Origin: Morinoia aosen
Taxonomy: Eukaryota > Arthropoda > Malacostraca > Amphipoda > Talitridae
NCBI GenBank assembly: GCA_030386875.1
Contig: CM059559.1
Location: 63,502,392-63,566,391 of the forward strand
Length of the DNA stretch: 64,000 nt
Direction: 5' to 3'
Part shown: in pieces, positions 48,210 to 59,125 of the stretch
How positions within the stretch are numbered: the first letter of the stretch is position 1
How the letters are laid out: each line of letters starts with the position of its first letter
Notes under the pieces: generated by a model
The model's database searches: none
What the model saw: only the letters and a program-made list of their open reading frames with translations
What the model was told of the DNA's origin: nothing
Program-made: the position numbers and the translations under genes

Positions 48210-49506
48210 GAGTTATATTCACGAATATTAGAATGTATTCGAATCGAAATTTTTTGTAAGAGATTTTCTTTATCTTTAGTAGGAGTGAAACACAGAGTTT
48301 TTTCGCACCAACTTAGGACCACATCAGGTTTGTTGATGAGCGTGTGTGTTGCAGGTGCAGAGTCTACTCTGACCGCCAGTTCGTTTATGTTTGCATTGGA
48401 TGGGACTGTCGTGATGATAAACTTGATGACCTTCACAACTGGGCTCTCTGCACTGTTTGCAACATATTACTGTTTCAACTACAAGTACCCTCCCGAAGCA
48501 GCTGCAACACTGGAATTCATTCAGAGGTATTTGCAAATGGTCTGAATTTTACGAATAGTTCAAAGAATTCTTAGTAAAGCTTTTAATTTCAATCCAGTCA
48601 AGTTAAACTTAGTCAATAAACTCGTTAACTTCTTCGCTGCTCGAAGTTTTTTCCTCTTTTTGATGGCCAACGAGCAATTACCGTAGAAATTCAAAAAGCC
48701 ACCTCTCCGGTATGATATAAATTTAATTTTAATGTAGTGTTGATGTTAAAAACTTGAATGCCGCAAACTGTTCATATAGATATTCAGATGTTTACTGATA
48801 TCGTGGGACAATAAAATGCCTTGGTTCTGAACTTAGCATCGGTTGCTTGTAATTATTTGGTAAATATCACTGTGTATTCTTGGAATTTATTTACGTGATG
48901 CAAATACTAATTAAACGTATTTTCTAGCCTGACTCATAGCACTCATCGATCCACATGCGATATCCTGAATACGTTTTGGGATTAGAATATTTTTGAATTT
49001 TGTATTCTTTGATACAACGCCCTGTTTAATGGTAATTTTTATGTAGATAAGTGAGTTCTAGAAATGAAACTGAATTTACTGTGTGCTCTTGGGTGTAAAA
49101 GCTTCCGCTTCTGTAATGAGACACTCAATATACTTGAACTTTACTCATTTAGGTTGTGCTGCGAGCATGAGCAAAAGAAAAGAATGTTAGTTGCATCGGC
49201 TACTAAATCGTGTTTGCTGTATTATCCTAGGTGCATGTATTTCATGAAGCACAGTTGATTGCAGAAGGACTCTGGTTCTATTTTTTATTGTTACATTCTC
49301 TGAATTTTTTAACTGAATATTATTTTTTGGGGGTGGGGGGGGGGGGGGGGTATGCGATCTTATGGGTAAAAATCGTTTTCAGCGCGTAAACGACGATATG
49401 ATGGACATGCGTAAGAATTATTCATATTCAAGATTCAGGAGGGCAATTATTTGTCGTGAAATCACTATCACAAAATTTTTCTCGTTGCGGTTCAATTGGT
49501 AAAAAA

Positions 49507-51461
49507 TGTCACGAGAAGGCTGTCTGCCTCGTCTCTCATTAATTTACACTAATGAGAAGACCGAATGCTCGCTTGAGGGGTTGGCATACCTCAATAAAAT
49601 ACACAGGAAACACAAGGAAAATTTATGGGCAAGCCCAAAACAAATCAACACTACTACAAAATGTGTATACTAAAATTGGGCAGTACTCACCGATGTACGT
49701 TGTACTCGACTTACTCAATGCGCGTTTTTCAGAGCGCATCAGTTATGATGAGGGGCTGCTTGCTACTAAATTTGGGGGGGGGGATTTTATACACGTGAAA
49801 ATTCACTTAATTTATAATTTACGGCAATACATCATACAGAACATCGATAAGCGCACGCAATGTATGGTATTAGAACTGGTGTAAATTGAGTAATGGTATG
49901 CTAGAAACCTCATGTGTTAAACAGCTTACATAACAGAATGACAATAAATGCTACCGCTGGCCAGCATATCCCCGTACGTTAATCACACAGGTCCTGATAC
50001 ATGAGCCCTACAACATGTTCATATTCTAACAGTGCTGGAGGTGGTGTCACTTCAAACATACATTCATTAAACAACACAGCTTCAGTTCCAACTTTTGCCT
50101 CATGCACAGTTCAAAATGTCTATTGCTGATATCACACTGCTCGTCCCGCTTCGTTATCTTGACCCATGATCTCCCTTTCTTCCAAGCCGATGACAAAAAA
50201 CCTCCCCGCCTGCACGATAAAAATTAAACACTCATTACTTCTAGTCGTGCTAATGAAGTTCCCTTAAATATTCCAATCTTCACTTCAACAAAAGGCCACA
50301 CACTTTTATCATATCTATTTCAAAATATTTTCTCCAAAGGTAATTACATCACTCTTACCCTCCCCACTTAATGTGGCATCTTCAGAATGATTTCCCCGCT
50401 TTAGCCAGGTCTGCAATTTACCCTCTGTGGAAAAAAACGGAGACTATTTTATTAGGCGAAATTTTTGATAAGTTTAACTCCCTGTGTTGATATCTATGTC
50501 ACATATTTTCAGGGTAATTTTCAACACCTCCTATTTTTAACACGTACTATATCCGACGATCGCCGACGCAAGACTAAATTTTTCTCATCAGCTCTACCCA
50601 CTTGTTCGCGAGAAAGCGGTGTTCTAGTTCACGCATGGCCAATCACACACTTAGAAGCTTCTACGTCATGTTCGAATGCCCTTCTTGTTTAGCAGCTAAA
50701 GCCTCATTCGTGTTCCTTAGCTTCAACTACTTTCCCACCATATTGATGTCGTGGTATTGGCCTAGAGCCTTCTGACGTAACTTAGCAGCCTCCTCCCTCT
50801 CGAGGGTTTGCAGGACCGCCGATCTCAACGTTAGCCCTCCGACTATTTCTGAGAGTTTCCTTTTCACGCTCAAGTGCTTGCCATAAATCTGTCGAGCACT
50901 GTGTATGGAGTTTGAGATTGTGCCATTAACCCACACAGCATGCGGTACCCGCCGAGGGCCAGCAGACTGCTTGTATAGCCAAAAATCTTGAGAACATAAT
51001 ATACACAGCTATCGCCTGGACCAAGGCGTCAGCACTTTCGAACGTCTTAGTGCTCAACCGTTGAGATTGTTATTTCTCCCCTCTCGATCGAGTTACACAC
51101 TCCCTGCCTGAAACAACACACCCTTTCTGAAACAACACATCCTTTATGGGCTCACCACACACACCCGTCCAGACATTCTGGCTTGTAACACACACAAATG
51201 TTGAAGAGACTACACCTCCGCACCGCTGGAATTTTAATCAACAGAAATAAATTTTATAACACATAATTATAATTTCCCTAAATTCTAAAAAAACGCAGAA
51301 TGAAATCATAATTACCATTTTCCTAAATTCTCATGTTTTAATTCGTTAATCATTCGCTAAATTGATTATTCTCGACATGACCCCAAAACACAAGAGCACC
51401 AATCAGTTAGCACAAAAGGACATAAATTAGTTAAATTCCCAAAATTAAATCTTTCCCAACA
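49507..51461 (-). repeat. 3' LTR of the gypsy element
   Basis: Identical in length to the LTR at 59,126-61,080. It contains a G10 run at about 49,774. Open frames within it (e.g. 49,552-49,884) recur in the other LTR simply because the LTRs are duplicated. Confidence 0.92.
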
Positions 51462-54053
51462 TCCCCGCTCCTTTACATAAAAAAAATTGACTCGACAATT
51501 TTTTTTTTGTATTAGCGTTATGTTATTCATTTGAACAATTTGAACTGAATTATTAGCCAATTTAAGACACAAATGGTACACATCTACTTAAGCCAATTAT
51601 GTTCTAAATTAATTCCGCAGAAACATGGTACATTACATTTAACAATCTTATTTATTACAATACAATCGGCCACAGCGTAATATATTGTGTCATCTTCATC
51701 TAACCGATGCGTCTGTTTTTCCCGCCGAACTGAAGTGCGTACTAAATACTTGAGTACTAAATCCTAATAACATTCACAAAATTTAGTGTACACATTTCCT
51801 ACATTCTCAAATATCCTCAAGTGTCGATGTTTTTGTCTTCCAGATCTCTCTAGCCGTTTGCATCTTTTGTTCTATCATTCCTTGACGCTGCTTTTGACGA
51901 TTCGCTGTTCACTCCTTGGGTATCGTTGACGGAGTTTGCTGTCCTTCCATTTTTCTCTTCTGGCATTCCAATGCCATCACACACGCGTTGAAGATAGGTA
52001 CTCATTTTCAGAAGGAAGGATTGTGATCCCAATATCCAGCCTCATATAAAATTTCTATACACCACATTACTTGCACGATTTCATTCGGTAACACGGATCA
52101 TAATCACGATTCAAGTTACCACTAAATCATGTTAAGTACAATCTTTCACATACATTTTAGGACGTATATTCGAACTCAAATTTTAATCGTCAGACTACTC
52201 GTGAATGCCGCTTCGTTGATCAGACGAATTGGCGAATCAGGAACTTATGTTGGTCTGTCGAAGAATACGAGTTGAAGCGTCGATAACTTTTTTTTTATTC
52301 TATTAAGTCTCCCCTCGCGATGGGGTTCCAATTCCACGAAGTAATGCTGAAGTATTCCGAGGCATAATCCTGCGTAGTGCACACTGGTATCCTGTAGAAT
52401 CCCCCTCAGTATCCCTTGACGTCACGTGGAATCTGGTAGACACTAGATGATGTTTTATTTTATTCGAGTGAACACTCTTATTTATGCGAGAATTCCGTGG
52501 GTTAATATTCTCTGAAGACCGTCCGCTTCATTCAAAGCCTATCCGCCGAAATCTCTTTTACATTTTCATTTCACGTACAAATAGAGATGCCTAAAAATAC
52601 GGCTTCAATATTCCAATGTGATCGTTTGCCTAGTAAAAAAAAATTCACAGGAAACTTGCATGCGAGTATCAGGAATGCCTTTCTAAGCGTTCATGTCACA
52701 ATGCAAATTCCAAATAAATCAAGTTAGATTCCATACTCAATAATATAAAAGCATTATCATTGGTTCATTTGGGTACCCATTTATAAAAGCATTTTTGAAC
52801 ACTATTACATTACGGCGCCCTAGAACATTATCTGCTATATTTTCGTATTCTCTTCCTTCCTTCCTCACGATGATGCTCCGGCGTTCTGTGGTGCTTTCCA
52901 CTTTGAAGTCTTAAGTACCAATTACTTGTGCAGCCCTTTCCTGGCTCTGCTGTTGGCTAACGATGTGTTTCGCCGCGAGTTTGACCACAAGCAACTCTGA
53001 GGCAATTACTTGTGCCCTTCGCATTCTTCTGAAGATGGTGCAAAATTTCAGCCTCACATACATCTTCGTCGTTTCCTAATGCAACGTTGGAATTTGTTCT
53101 ACTGTGAAACGATTCCAATACAAGTACGATGAATCCCTTATGTTGTACAGTTGTTATCTGTTAGTTGTTCTTGTAAATAATTACTTATATTCCACGTGAT
53201 CCTTCCTCAATTTGCTGCTCATACGAGACGTATTCATGTTATGCAATTGTTCTGGCCTGTTTTGGGCTGAAGTACATACTACGCCAATCTACCAAGAATT
53301 AATTTTTTAAGTCTGAAAGGGAAATGTGCTACACTCTACAGAGTAAGTTGAGAATAATTCCTTCCGGAATACCGTGTTTACGATATTCTTTCAGGCAAGA
53401 GAAAGACACAAAGTCAGAAAATTCAACACTACAGCACGAAAGAATACGCGACCTATAATCTGACGCTAAACATATTTTCCCCGTTACGAAAATGAACGGT
53501 CTAAAGGTATTGATAAAATTAGCAAGCCTGAGATACATAAGCCTAAGAACTTCATATTAACTAATTACTTCGCCAGAGTTATTTCGTATCAAGCGCGTAC
53601 GCTACACGAGAAGCTGGCAAGAAATATAAGCATCCTACAAAGGAAACAAAGTACTCCTCTTGAGAAACACACGACGTTAACCTAATAAACGCTCAATTCT
53701 CTTTACTTAGCAAGAGAGAAAATGAGAATTACGCATAGCATAAGATTAGATCGCTCAACAAGATTTTCATCCAGACGAAATTTCTTGTGAGCAAAGAAAG
53801 TTGGAGTTACATAACCTAGAGCATATTCCTATTGAACGAAGCATCACACTCTCGTGAGGGAGATTACCTTTAATTCACAACTAGAATAGCACAATTCTAC
53901 TAAAGAACACATTTAGATTAAAGCAATACAGCGCAAAAAAAAAACTCACTCCTACGTAAGAGCTCTGCTAAAATTGAACGCACAAGAACACATATCACAA
54001 AGTTAAGGTGACGCATGATCTCAGTCCACTGCAGCTCGCTTCCAAGTGGCAAT
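51462..54053 (-). other. long non-coding 3' region between pol and 3' LTR
   Basis: About 2.6 kb without a frame longer than 70 codons (53,538-53,329; 52,032-51,850). An envelope-like gene would normally sit here in errantiviruses; none is seen. It is AT-rich and includes the polypurine tract next to the LTR. Confidence 0.7.
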
Positions 54054-57000
54054 TCACCTACACCTTGAACGCAAATTGTAGCTTCGCCGCTCCTTGAACG
54101 CAGCTCTCGCGCTTACGTGGTTCTCTGTCCTCAGGTCTTCATCTTCTCTCTCAATAGTTTCATGTCCGTTTCCATTCCCTGGTTCAGCTGCGACGTCCGC
54201 CGTGCCGGGAAAAGCCTCGCCCCGTAGGAAAGCAACTTTCAATCTATCCAAATGAACCCTTTCTTGTCGGTTACTATATAGTGCTTTAATGGTCGCATTT
54301 GTGGCATTCCTTTCAAGGACACGGTACGGGCCCAACCAGTCGGTAGGCCACTCGTTTGCAGCTTCGGCCTTTCCTGTCGGATTGTGTAATAAAACAATAT
54401 CTCCGCTCTCCACCTGGTTGTTTTTCACACCTCTTTCCTTCATTTGCACCGACTTGTCGTGTGAAGCCTTGGACTTGGCCTTCACTACTTTGAACGCATT
54501 GTGAAGTCGGGCGCTCACCTCGGCACTGTAATTGTCCCCAAGAGAATAATCCATGCGAGGGGTTTTTAACCAGTCAACAACAGAAATTTCTGCATCCCTA
54601 CCAAAGAATAAATAATACGGTATTTCTTCAATAACACTTTGATAACTTGTGTTCAGTGCCAAGCATGTCCACGGCAAAGCATCATGCCACGATGGTTGAT
54701 CGCTGGCTGCGAGGTGAGACAGCACTGTTTTGATGTTCTTGTTCTGACGTTCCGTCATCCCATTTGATTGCGGATGATACGCAGATGTGTTGTAGTATTT
54801 TATTTTCAATTTTTCACACACATTTCTGAACAAAGCTGACGTGAACTCGGTACCTCTGTCTGAGACGAGCGCTTTCGCAGGGCCATACGTGGTTACGAAT
54901 TTAGTTAACGCTCGGGTCACTTCCTCAGTTGTCTTGCTTCTGAGTGGGAAAGCTGCAACATATCTGCTGAAGTGATCAACCACGGTCAAGATGTACTTGT
55001 GGCCCTCATTCGAGACTGGCATTTCTATTAAATCAACACCTATTCTGTCCAGAGGCTTGTCAATTTCAGGGAATGAACCCATGCTAACACAAATGCGATT
55101 GTTGATCTTACGCTTCTGGCACTGCATGCACGAATCGATGTATTTGTTGACGTCGCGAGACATGTTAATCCAGTACCCAAATTCCATGAGCTTTTTCCAC
55201 GTTTTAGCACGACCTTGATGAGCACCGATGGTACTATCATGCGCTAACGTTATTGCTGCTTCTCTCAGAGCGTCTGGCACAACGATTAAGTGCCTTGTTC
55301 TATTAGGCTTTCGTTGTGTCTTTCTGAAATACAATATGCCTTCATCGGTGAAGATTTCGGGTTTTAGAGCGAGGCTTGGAGCGTCCCCTGATTTGTTACC
55401 TTCAAGATACCTGAGCACTGGCCCCCAAACGGGATCTTTCAATTGCTCTGCTCTCACGTTTTCTTTCTGCAAACTACTTTCCGCCTCTTGCACGCTGGGA
55501 GTTTCATCTAACATCGTCGTGACGAACACTGTTTTAGGGGCTTCGTCGTCTCGATTTTCTTCTTCGTTATCGTTCGCAATATTTCTCGACAATGCGTCGG
55601 GCACCACGTTCTGAGTTCCTGGCCGATAAATCACCTCAAAATCATATTGAGAGAGTGTTAGGGCCCATCTCATAATTCTGTTGTTCTTGGTATTTTTACC
55701 TTTGAACAAATATTTGAGAGCTGTGTGGTCAGTAATTACAACAAATTTATTGCCGTACAGGTAAGGTGAAAAGTGATTTACAGCCGCTACTACTGCTAAT
55801 CCTTCACGTTCAGTGATTGAATAACGTTTTTCAGCATCATTGAATCTTTTGCTGAAGTATCCAATCGGTTGTTCCTTTCCGTTACATTTTTGCGCAAGGA
55901 CCGCGCCAGAGCCCTCATTTGAGGCATCACAGCTCAAGTAATACGTCTCATTAAGAGAAGGTTTCTTCAGAACTGGAGCTTCTATCATGAGCTGCTTAAG
56001 TTTACAGAAGGCTTGCTCGTGTACTTCCTCCCACTTGAATCTTGCCCCCTTTTTAGTCAGCGCGTTAAGAGGTGCAGCTGTTGTAGCGAAATGCGGAATG
56101 AATCGCCGGTAGAAGTTGAGCGCTGCTACAAACGAGCGGACTTTGCGTGCGGTCGTCGGCCTAGGGTAATTTTGCATGGCCTCAACATTTTTGGGGTCTG
56201 GAACAAGTCCCTCACGACTGATGTAACATCCTAGGTACTTCACTTGTTTTTGCGCAAATTTGCACTTGTCCAAGCCTATTTTGACTCCGGCACATTGAAA
56301 TTCGTGCAACACTTCCCTCAAATTTTCTAGGTGCTTCTCAAAAGTCATAGAGCTAACGCACACATCGTCCAAATAAATAGCGGCGAATTTTCCAAGTTGC
56401 CTTTTCAGAACATGACAAATTACTCTCTGGTACACTGATGTTGAGCACTTGAGTCCCATAGGCAGCCGAGCGTACTCGAAGTTGCCTTGTCGAGTCTGAA
56501 ATGCAGTGTACTGCTTACTTTCTTCATCTAGCTCAATTTGATGGAAGGCTGATTTTGCATCGACAATGGAATAGTACTCTTTCCCAGCAACTTCTTCCAG
56601 GGTTCCTATGATGTTGGGAATCGGGTAATGTTCGTTCACCACTCGCATGTTCACAGCTCGCAGATCAAGGCAAATTCTGTGGCCTCCTCCAGGTTTCCTT
56701 ACGAGTACGAGCGGATTTTTCCAAGCACTTGTGCTCTCTTGCACAACTCCACTTTCAATCATCTCCGAGACCTTTTTATCAATAATTTCTTGGCTGGTGT
56801 ACGGAATACGCCATCCTTTCGTTTGAATTGGCCTGTAATCACTCAGCAAAATTTTGTATTTCACTCCCTTGACGTGGCCAATATCCATCTCGTCTGCACT
56901 AATCGTCTTGTGATATTCCTTCAGCAGGTTCCTAACTTGTTCTTGTTTTTCAGCATCCAAGTGACTGAGGTCAAGCTCATTAATTTGCTGAAAGCGCTTC

Positions 57001-57785
57001 TCTCTGCGGCGATTTTCTGTTTCGTTATTTTCCGCATTGTTTTCTTCTGCAGCTGCATCTTCATTCGCGATTTCGTGGCATGTTGCAATTATTGCTCCTT
57101 CAGTCAGAGCGATTTCTTCGGCAAAAGGGTTAAGTACAGGCATCAAAACATACCCGTTTTGTACCTTTGCAGCGGTGGCTCCGACGTACGGCGCCCACTT
57201 AATTCTAGGCTCTAAAATTACTTCCTTCCCATCAAACTTGCCATCTGCTCGGCACTTTACCATGGCTTGTGTGCGAGGCTTCACTGTAATGTCCTCAGCC
57301 AGAGTTACAGATGTTTCTTCCCGCGTCACACACAGAATTTTCGGAGAAGCGTGTCCTGGTGCTGAAAACATGTTCACGTAAGTGCCAAAGAATGATGCCC
57401 TACATTTTCCGAAGTCTAGCTTTGCGTTGACTTTGTTCATTACTTCCACTCCTATTAGCAGGTCTCCTGGGAACGCATTTTCCCGCACAACAAAGCATCT
57501 CTGTACAATTTTCTGACCGTTAACTTTGATTGGCACATTAATCTTTCCCAGCACCGGCACGGGTTCCTCTCCAATTGTTTTTAATGCAGTCGATGTTCCT
57601 TTCACACTAGCATTTTTAATTCCCGCAACCACACGCTCTTTAACCAAGCATATATTTGCTCCGGTATCAAGAAGTGCGGTAACAGGTTTACCATTCACTT
57701 GGAGTATCACGCTGGGATTTATTATTGGAGCTAACGGTCTCCTATTCCGTTTTTTGGCTGTCCTGCAAACTGTTGCACTCTGCAA
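54054..57785 (-). CDS. pol: gypsy pol polyprotein (protease, RT, RNase H, integrase)
   Basis: One uninterrupted frame of 1,243 codons, entered by -1 frameshifting rather than by its own start (the first codon is TTG). Domains in order: retropepsin (ALLDTGANICLV, Asp about residue 40); RT with YSIVDAKSAFHQIELD and AIYLDDVCVSS (YLDD); RNase H with YYLSCDASNEGSGAVLAQ and VITDHTALKYLF; HHCC zinc finger (H..GAHQGR ... CMQCQKRK); integrase core with DRIGVDLIEMP, LVSDRGTEFTSALF and YHPQSNGMTERQNK (D,D,E); and a C-terminal GPY/F-like module (WLGPYRVLE). All catalytic motifs look intact and no stop is present, so it may be active. There is no chromodomain that I can see. Confidence 0.95.
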   Translation of the reverse strand: MQSATVCRTAKKRNRRPLAPIINPSVILQVNGKPVTALLDTGANICLVKERVVAGIKNASVKGTSTALKTIGEEPVPVLGKINVPIKVNGQKIVQRCFVVRENAFPGDLLIGVEVMNKVNAKLDFGKCRASFFGTYVNMFSAPGHASPKILCVTREETSVTLAEDITVKPRTQAMVKCRADGKFDGKEVILEPRIKWAPYVGATAAKVQNGYVLMPVLNPFAEEIALTEGAIIATCHEIANEDAAAEENNAENNETENRRREKRFQQINELDLSHLDAEKQEQVRNLLKEYHKTISADEMDIGHVKGVKYKILLSDYRPIQTKGWRIPYTSQEIIDKKVSEMIESGVVQESTSAWKNPLVLVRKPGGGHRICLDLRAVNMRVVNEHYPIPNIIGTLEEVAGKEYYSIVDAKSAFHQIELDEESKQYTAFQTRQGNFEYARLPMGLKCSTSVYQRVICHVLKRQLGKFAAIYLDDVCVSSMTFEKHLENLREVLHEFQCAGVKIGLDKCKFAQKQVKYLGCYISREGLVPDPKNVEAMQNYPRPTTARKVRSFVAALNFYRRFIPHFATTAAPLNALTKKGARFKWEEVHEQAFCKLKQLMIEAPVLKKPSLNETYYLSCDASNEGSGAVLAQKCNGKEQPIGYFSKRFNDAEKRYSITEREGLAVVAAVNHFSPYLYGNKFVVITDHTALKYLFKGKNTKNNRIMRWALTLSQYDFEVIYRPGTQNVVPDALSRNIANDNEEENRDDEAPKTVFVTTMLDETPSVQEAESSLQKENVRAEQLKDPVWGPVLRYLEGNKSGDAPSLALKPEIFTDEGILYFRKTQRKPNRTRHLIVVPDALREAAITLAHDSTIGAHQGRAKTWKKLMEFGYWINMSRDVNKYIDSCMQCQKRKINNRICVSMGSFPEIDKPLDRIGVDLIEMPVSNEGHKYILTVVDHFSRYVAAFPLRSKTTEEVTRALTKFVTTYGPAKALVSDRGTEFTSALFRNVCEKLKIKYYNTSAYHPQSNGMTERQNKNIKTVLSHLAASDQPSWHDALPWTCLALNTSYQSVIEEIPYYLFFGRDAEISVVDWLKTPRMDYSLGDNYSAEVSARLHNAFKVVKAKSKASHDKSVQMKERGVKNNQVESGDIVLLHNPTGKAEAANEWPTDWLGPYRVLERNATNATIKALYSNRQERVHLDRLKVAFLRGEAFPGTADVAAEPGNGNGHETIEREDEDLRTENHVSARAAFKERRSYNLRSRCR

Positions 57786-58753
57786 TTAGCTCTTACGTGC
57801 CCAAATCTTCCACAGTTGACGCACGGCGGTGGCACCGCTTTATACTGTGCCAAGTCCATTGCAGGTGCAGGTGTTACTTCCGGTTGCGGCTGTGGTTCTC
57901 TTGTGTGGTAAATTTGGTGCTGATGACTCCTAAGTCTGCCTTTTTCGCTCCAGTGGGGTGCTTCATAATTTCCTCTTCGATGATAAGGAGAGTGTCGTGT
58001 CTGTCTGTTCCTTTCTCTCCAGGGTGGCACTTCATGGCGGTACCCTCTAGGCCGTTGTGGTGAATGCCGCATCGTATGGCCGACACGTGCAGTCTCATGC
58101 TGTGGCCTCCTCTCGCTTCGCTGCGCTCTCTCTCTCTCCGGTTCCCTCTTCTCTGTCGTTTCCCTTGGTACTGGTACTATCCGTCGATTTTCCACCTCGA
58201 TTGCCATGTCCCTCAATTCTTGTACTGTCGTAGGTCGCGCATCACTTCGAAATGGTCTTGTGATGTTCTCCCTTAATCCGAGCCACATCAAATCTACAAG
58301 GATTCGTTCCGGATGTTCCAGATAATTCTCGTTGTACAGCCTTTCCAGGCGCGTCAGGTATTCTGAAACTCCTTCTCGGCTTGTTTGCTTCTTGGTCACT
58401 ATTTCAAACAGCGCTTGCGTCGGATGTTCAACTTGATCGGCGTAAGAGCGCAGCCATGTTTCTGCTTCTCGCAGGTTCGTTAGTGTATCAATTATTAGAT
58501 TGCACTCCTTTGCCTCTTGTTGACCTAGGCATAGGAAGAAGGCTTTCACCTGCTCGCTGTTATTCAGATTGCCCGTCAAAAACTTCAATCTTGCCATATG
58601 TTCCCCTACATCGTCGCCCCTCCTGAATTTAGTACCAATGGCCCCCACGCAACTTGTTACCACAGGCATATTAACTACTTCTTCCTCTTCAGGTTGCGGT
58701 GGCGCCACTCGTCCGTTCCCCCTTGCGTTGTTCCTTCTCCCCCGTGCAGGCAT
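57731..58753 (-). CDS. gag: gypsy gag protein
   Basis: I choose the ATG at 58,753, which lies in an excellent context (GCCACCATGCC); upstream codons are open but lack an ATG. The product is 340 residues: a basic N-terminus (MPARGRRNNARG), a Retrotrans_gag-like capsid region (ARLKFLTGNL ... VSEYLTRLERLYNENY), an Arg-rich stretch and one CCHC zinc knuckle near the C-terminus (CVNCGRFGHVRANC). It overlaps the pol frame by 55 bases. Gag forms the particle in which the RNA is reverse transcribed. Confidence 0.92.
   Translation of the reverse strand: MPARGRRNNARGNGRVAPPQPEEEEVVNMPVVTSCVGAIGTKFRRGDDVGEHMARLKFLTGNLNNSEQVKAFFLCLGQQEAKECNLIIDTLTNLREAETWLRSYADQVEHPTQALFEIVTKKQTSREGVSEYLTRLERLYNENYLEHPERILVDLMWLGLRENITRPFRSDARPTTVQELRDMAIEVENRRIVPVPRETTEKREPERERAQRSERRPQHETARVGHTMRHSPQRPRGYRHEVPPWRERNRQTRHSPYHRRGNYEAPHWSEKGRLRSHQHQIYHTREPQPQPEVTPAPAMDLAQYKAVPPPCVNCGRFGHVRANCRVQQFAGQPKNGIGDR
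57749..57755 (-). promoter_or_regulatory. -1 ribosomal frameshift slippery heptamer A AAA AAC
   Basis: In the gag frame the codons read CCA AAA AAC, so the heptamer A-AAA-AAC has the exact X-XXY-YYZ phasing. Slipping back one base enters the pol frame (AKKRNRRPL). It lies 18 bases before the gag stop. This is one of the most efficient slippery sequences known in retroelements. Confidence 0.88.
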
Positions 58754-59125
58754 GGTGGCGATTTTCTCCAATTCACCTTTTCCAAAACTCAAAATTTTGC
58801 GATCACTCAAATATTTTTCAAACCTACTCACTGTAAAACCTTTACTGAAACTTTGAAATTAATCGAGTGAACACACTAGAATTTTCTCACTCAAACTTAT
58901 CACTTTTATAACCACTTTCACTTTCTTGATCTATATGGCCGTGTGCTTGCTGGCTTCTCATGCACCGGAACACAGAAAATCATCACTACGAGACATGTAC
59001 CTCTACTGAATTTCTGTACGTTTTGCACATGAAATAACTACGCAAAAAAAAAAATACAACGCAACTGTCATACTACACTCACAAAATATTACAAAGCGAT
59101 CGCGTTGATCTTTGCCAAATTGAGA

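Noticed and set aside
48177..48545. 122-codon plus-strand frame as a separate gene
   Set aside because: Its 3' half is exon 4 of the SAMD3-like gene; the 5' half is intron and palindrome arm.
49552..49884. 110-codon frame identical at 59,171-59,503
   Set aside because: Both lie in the duplicated LTRs; the identity reflects LTR duplication and there is no domain evidence.
51850..52032. 60-codon frame as a possible env remnant
   Set aside because: No signal peptide, membrane segment or cleavage motif; too short to support.
56628..57215. 195-codon plus-strand frame
   Set aside because: Shadow of the intact pol gene on the other strand.
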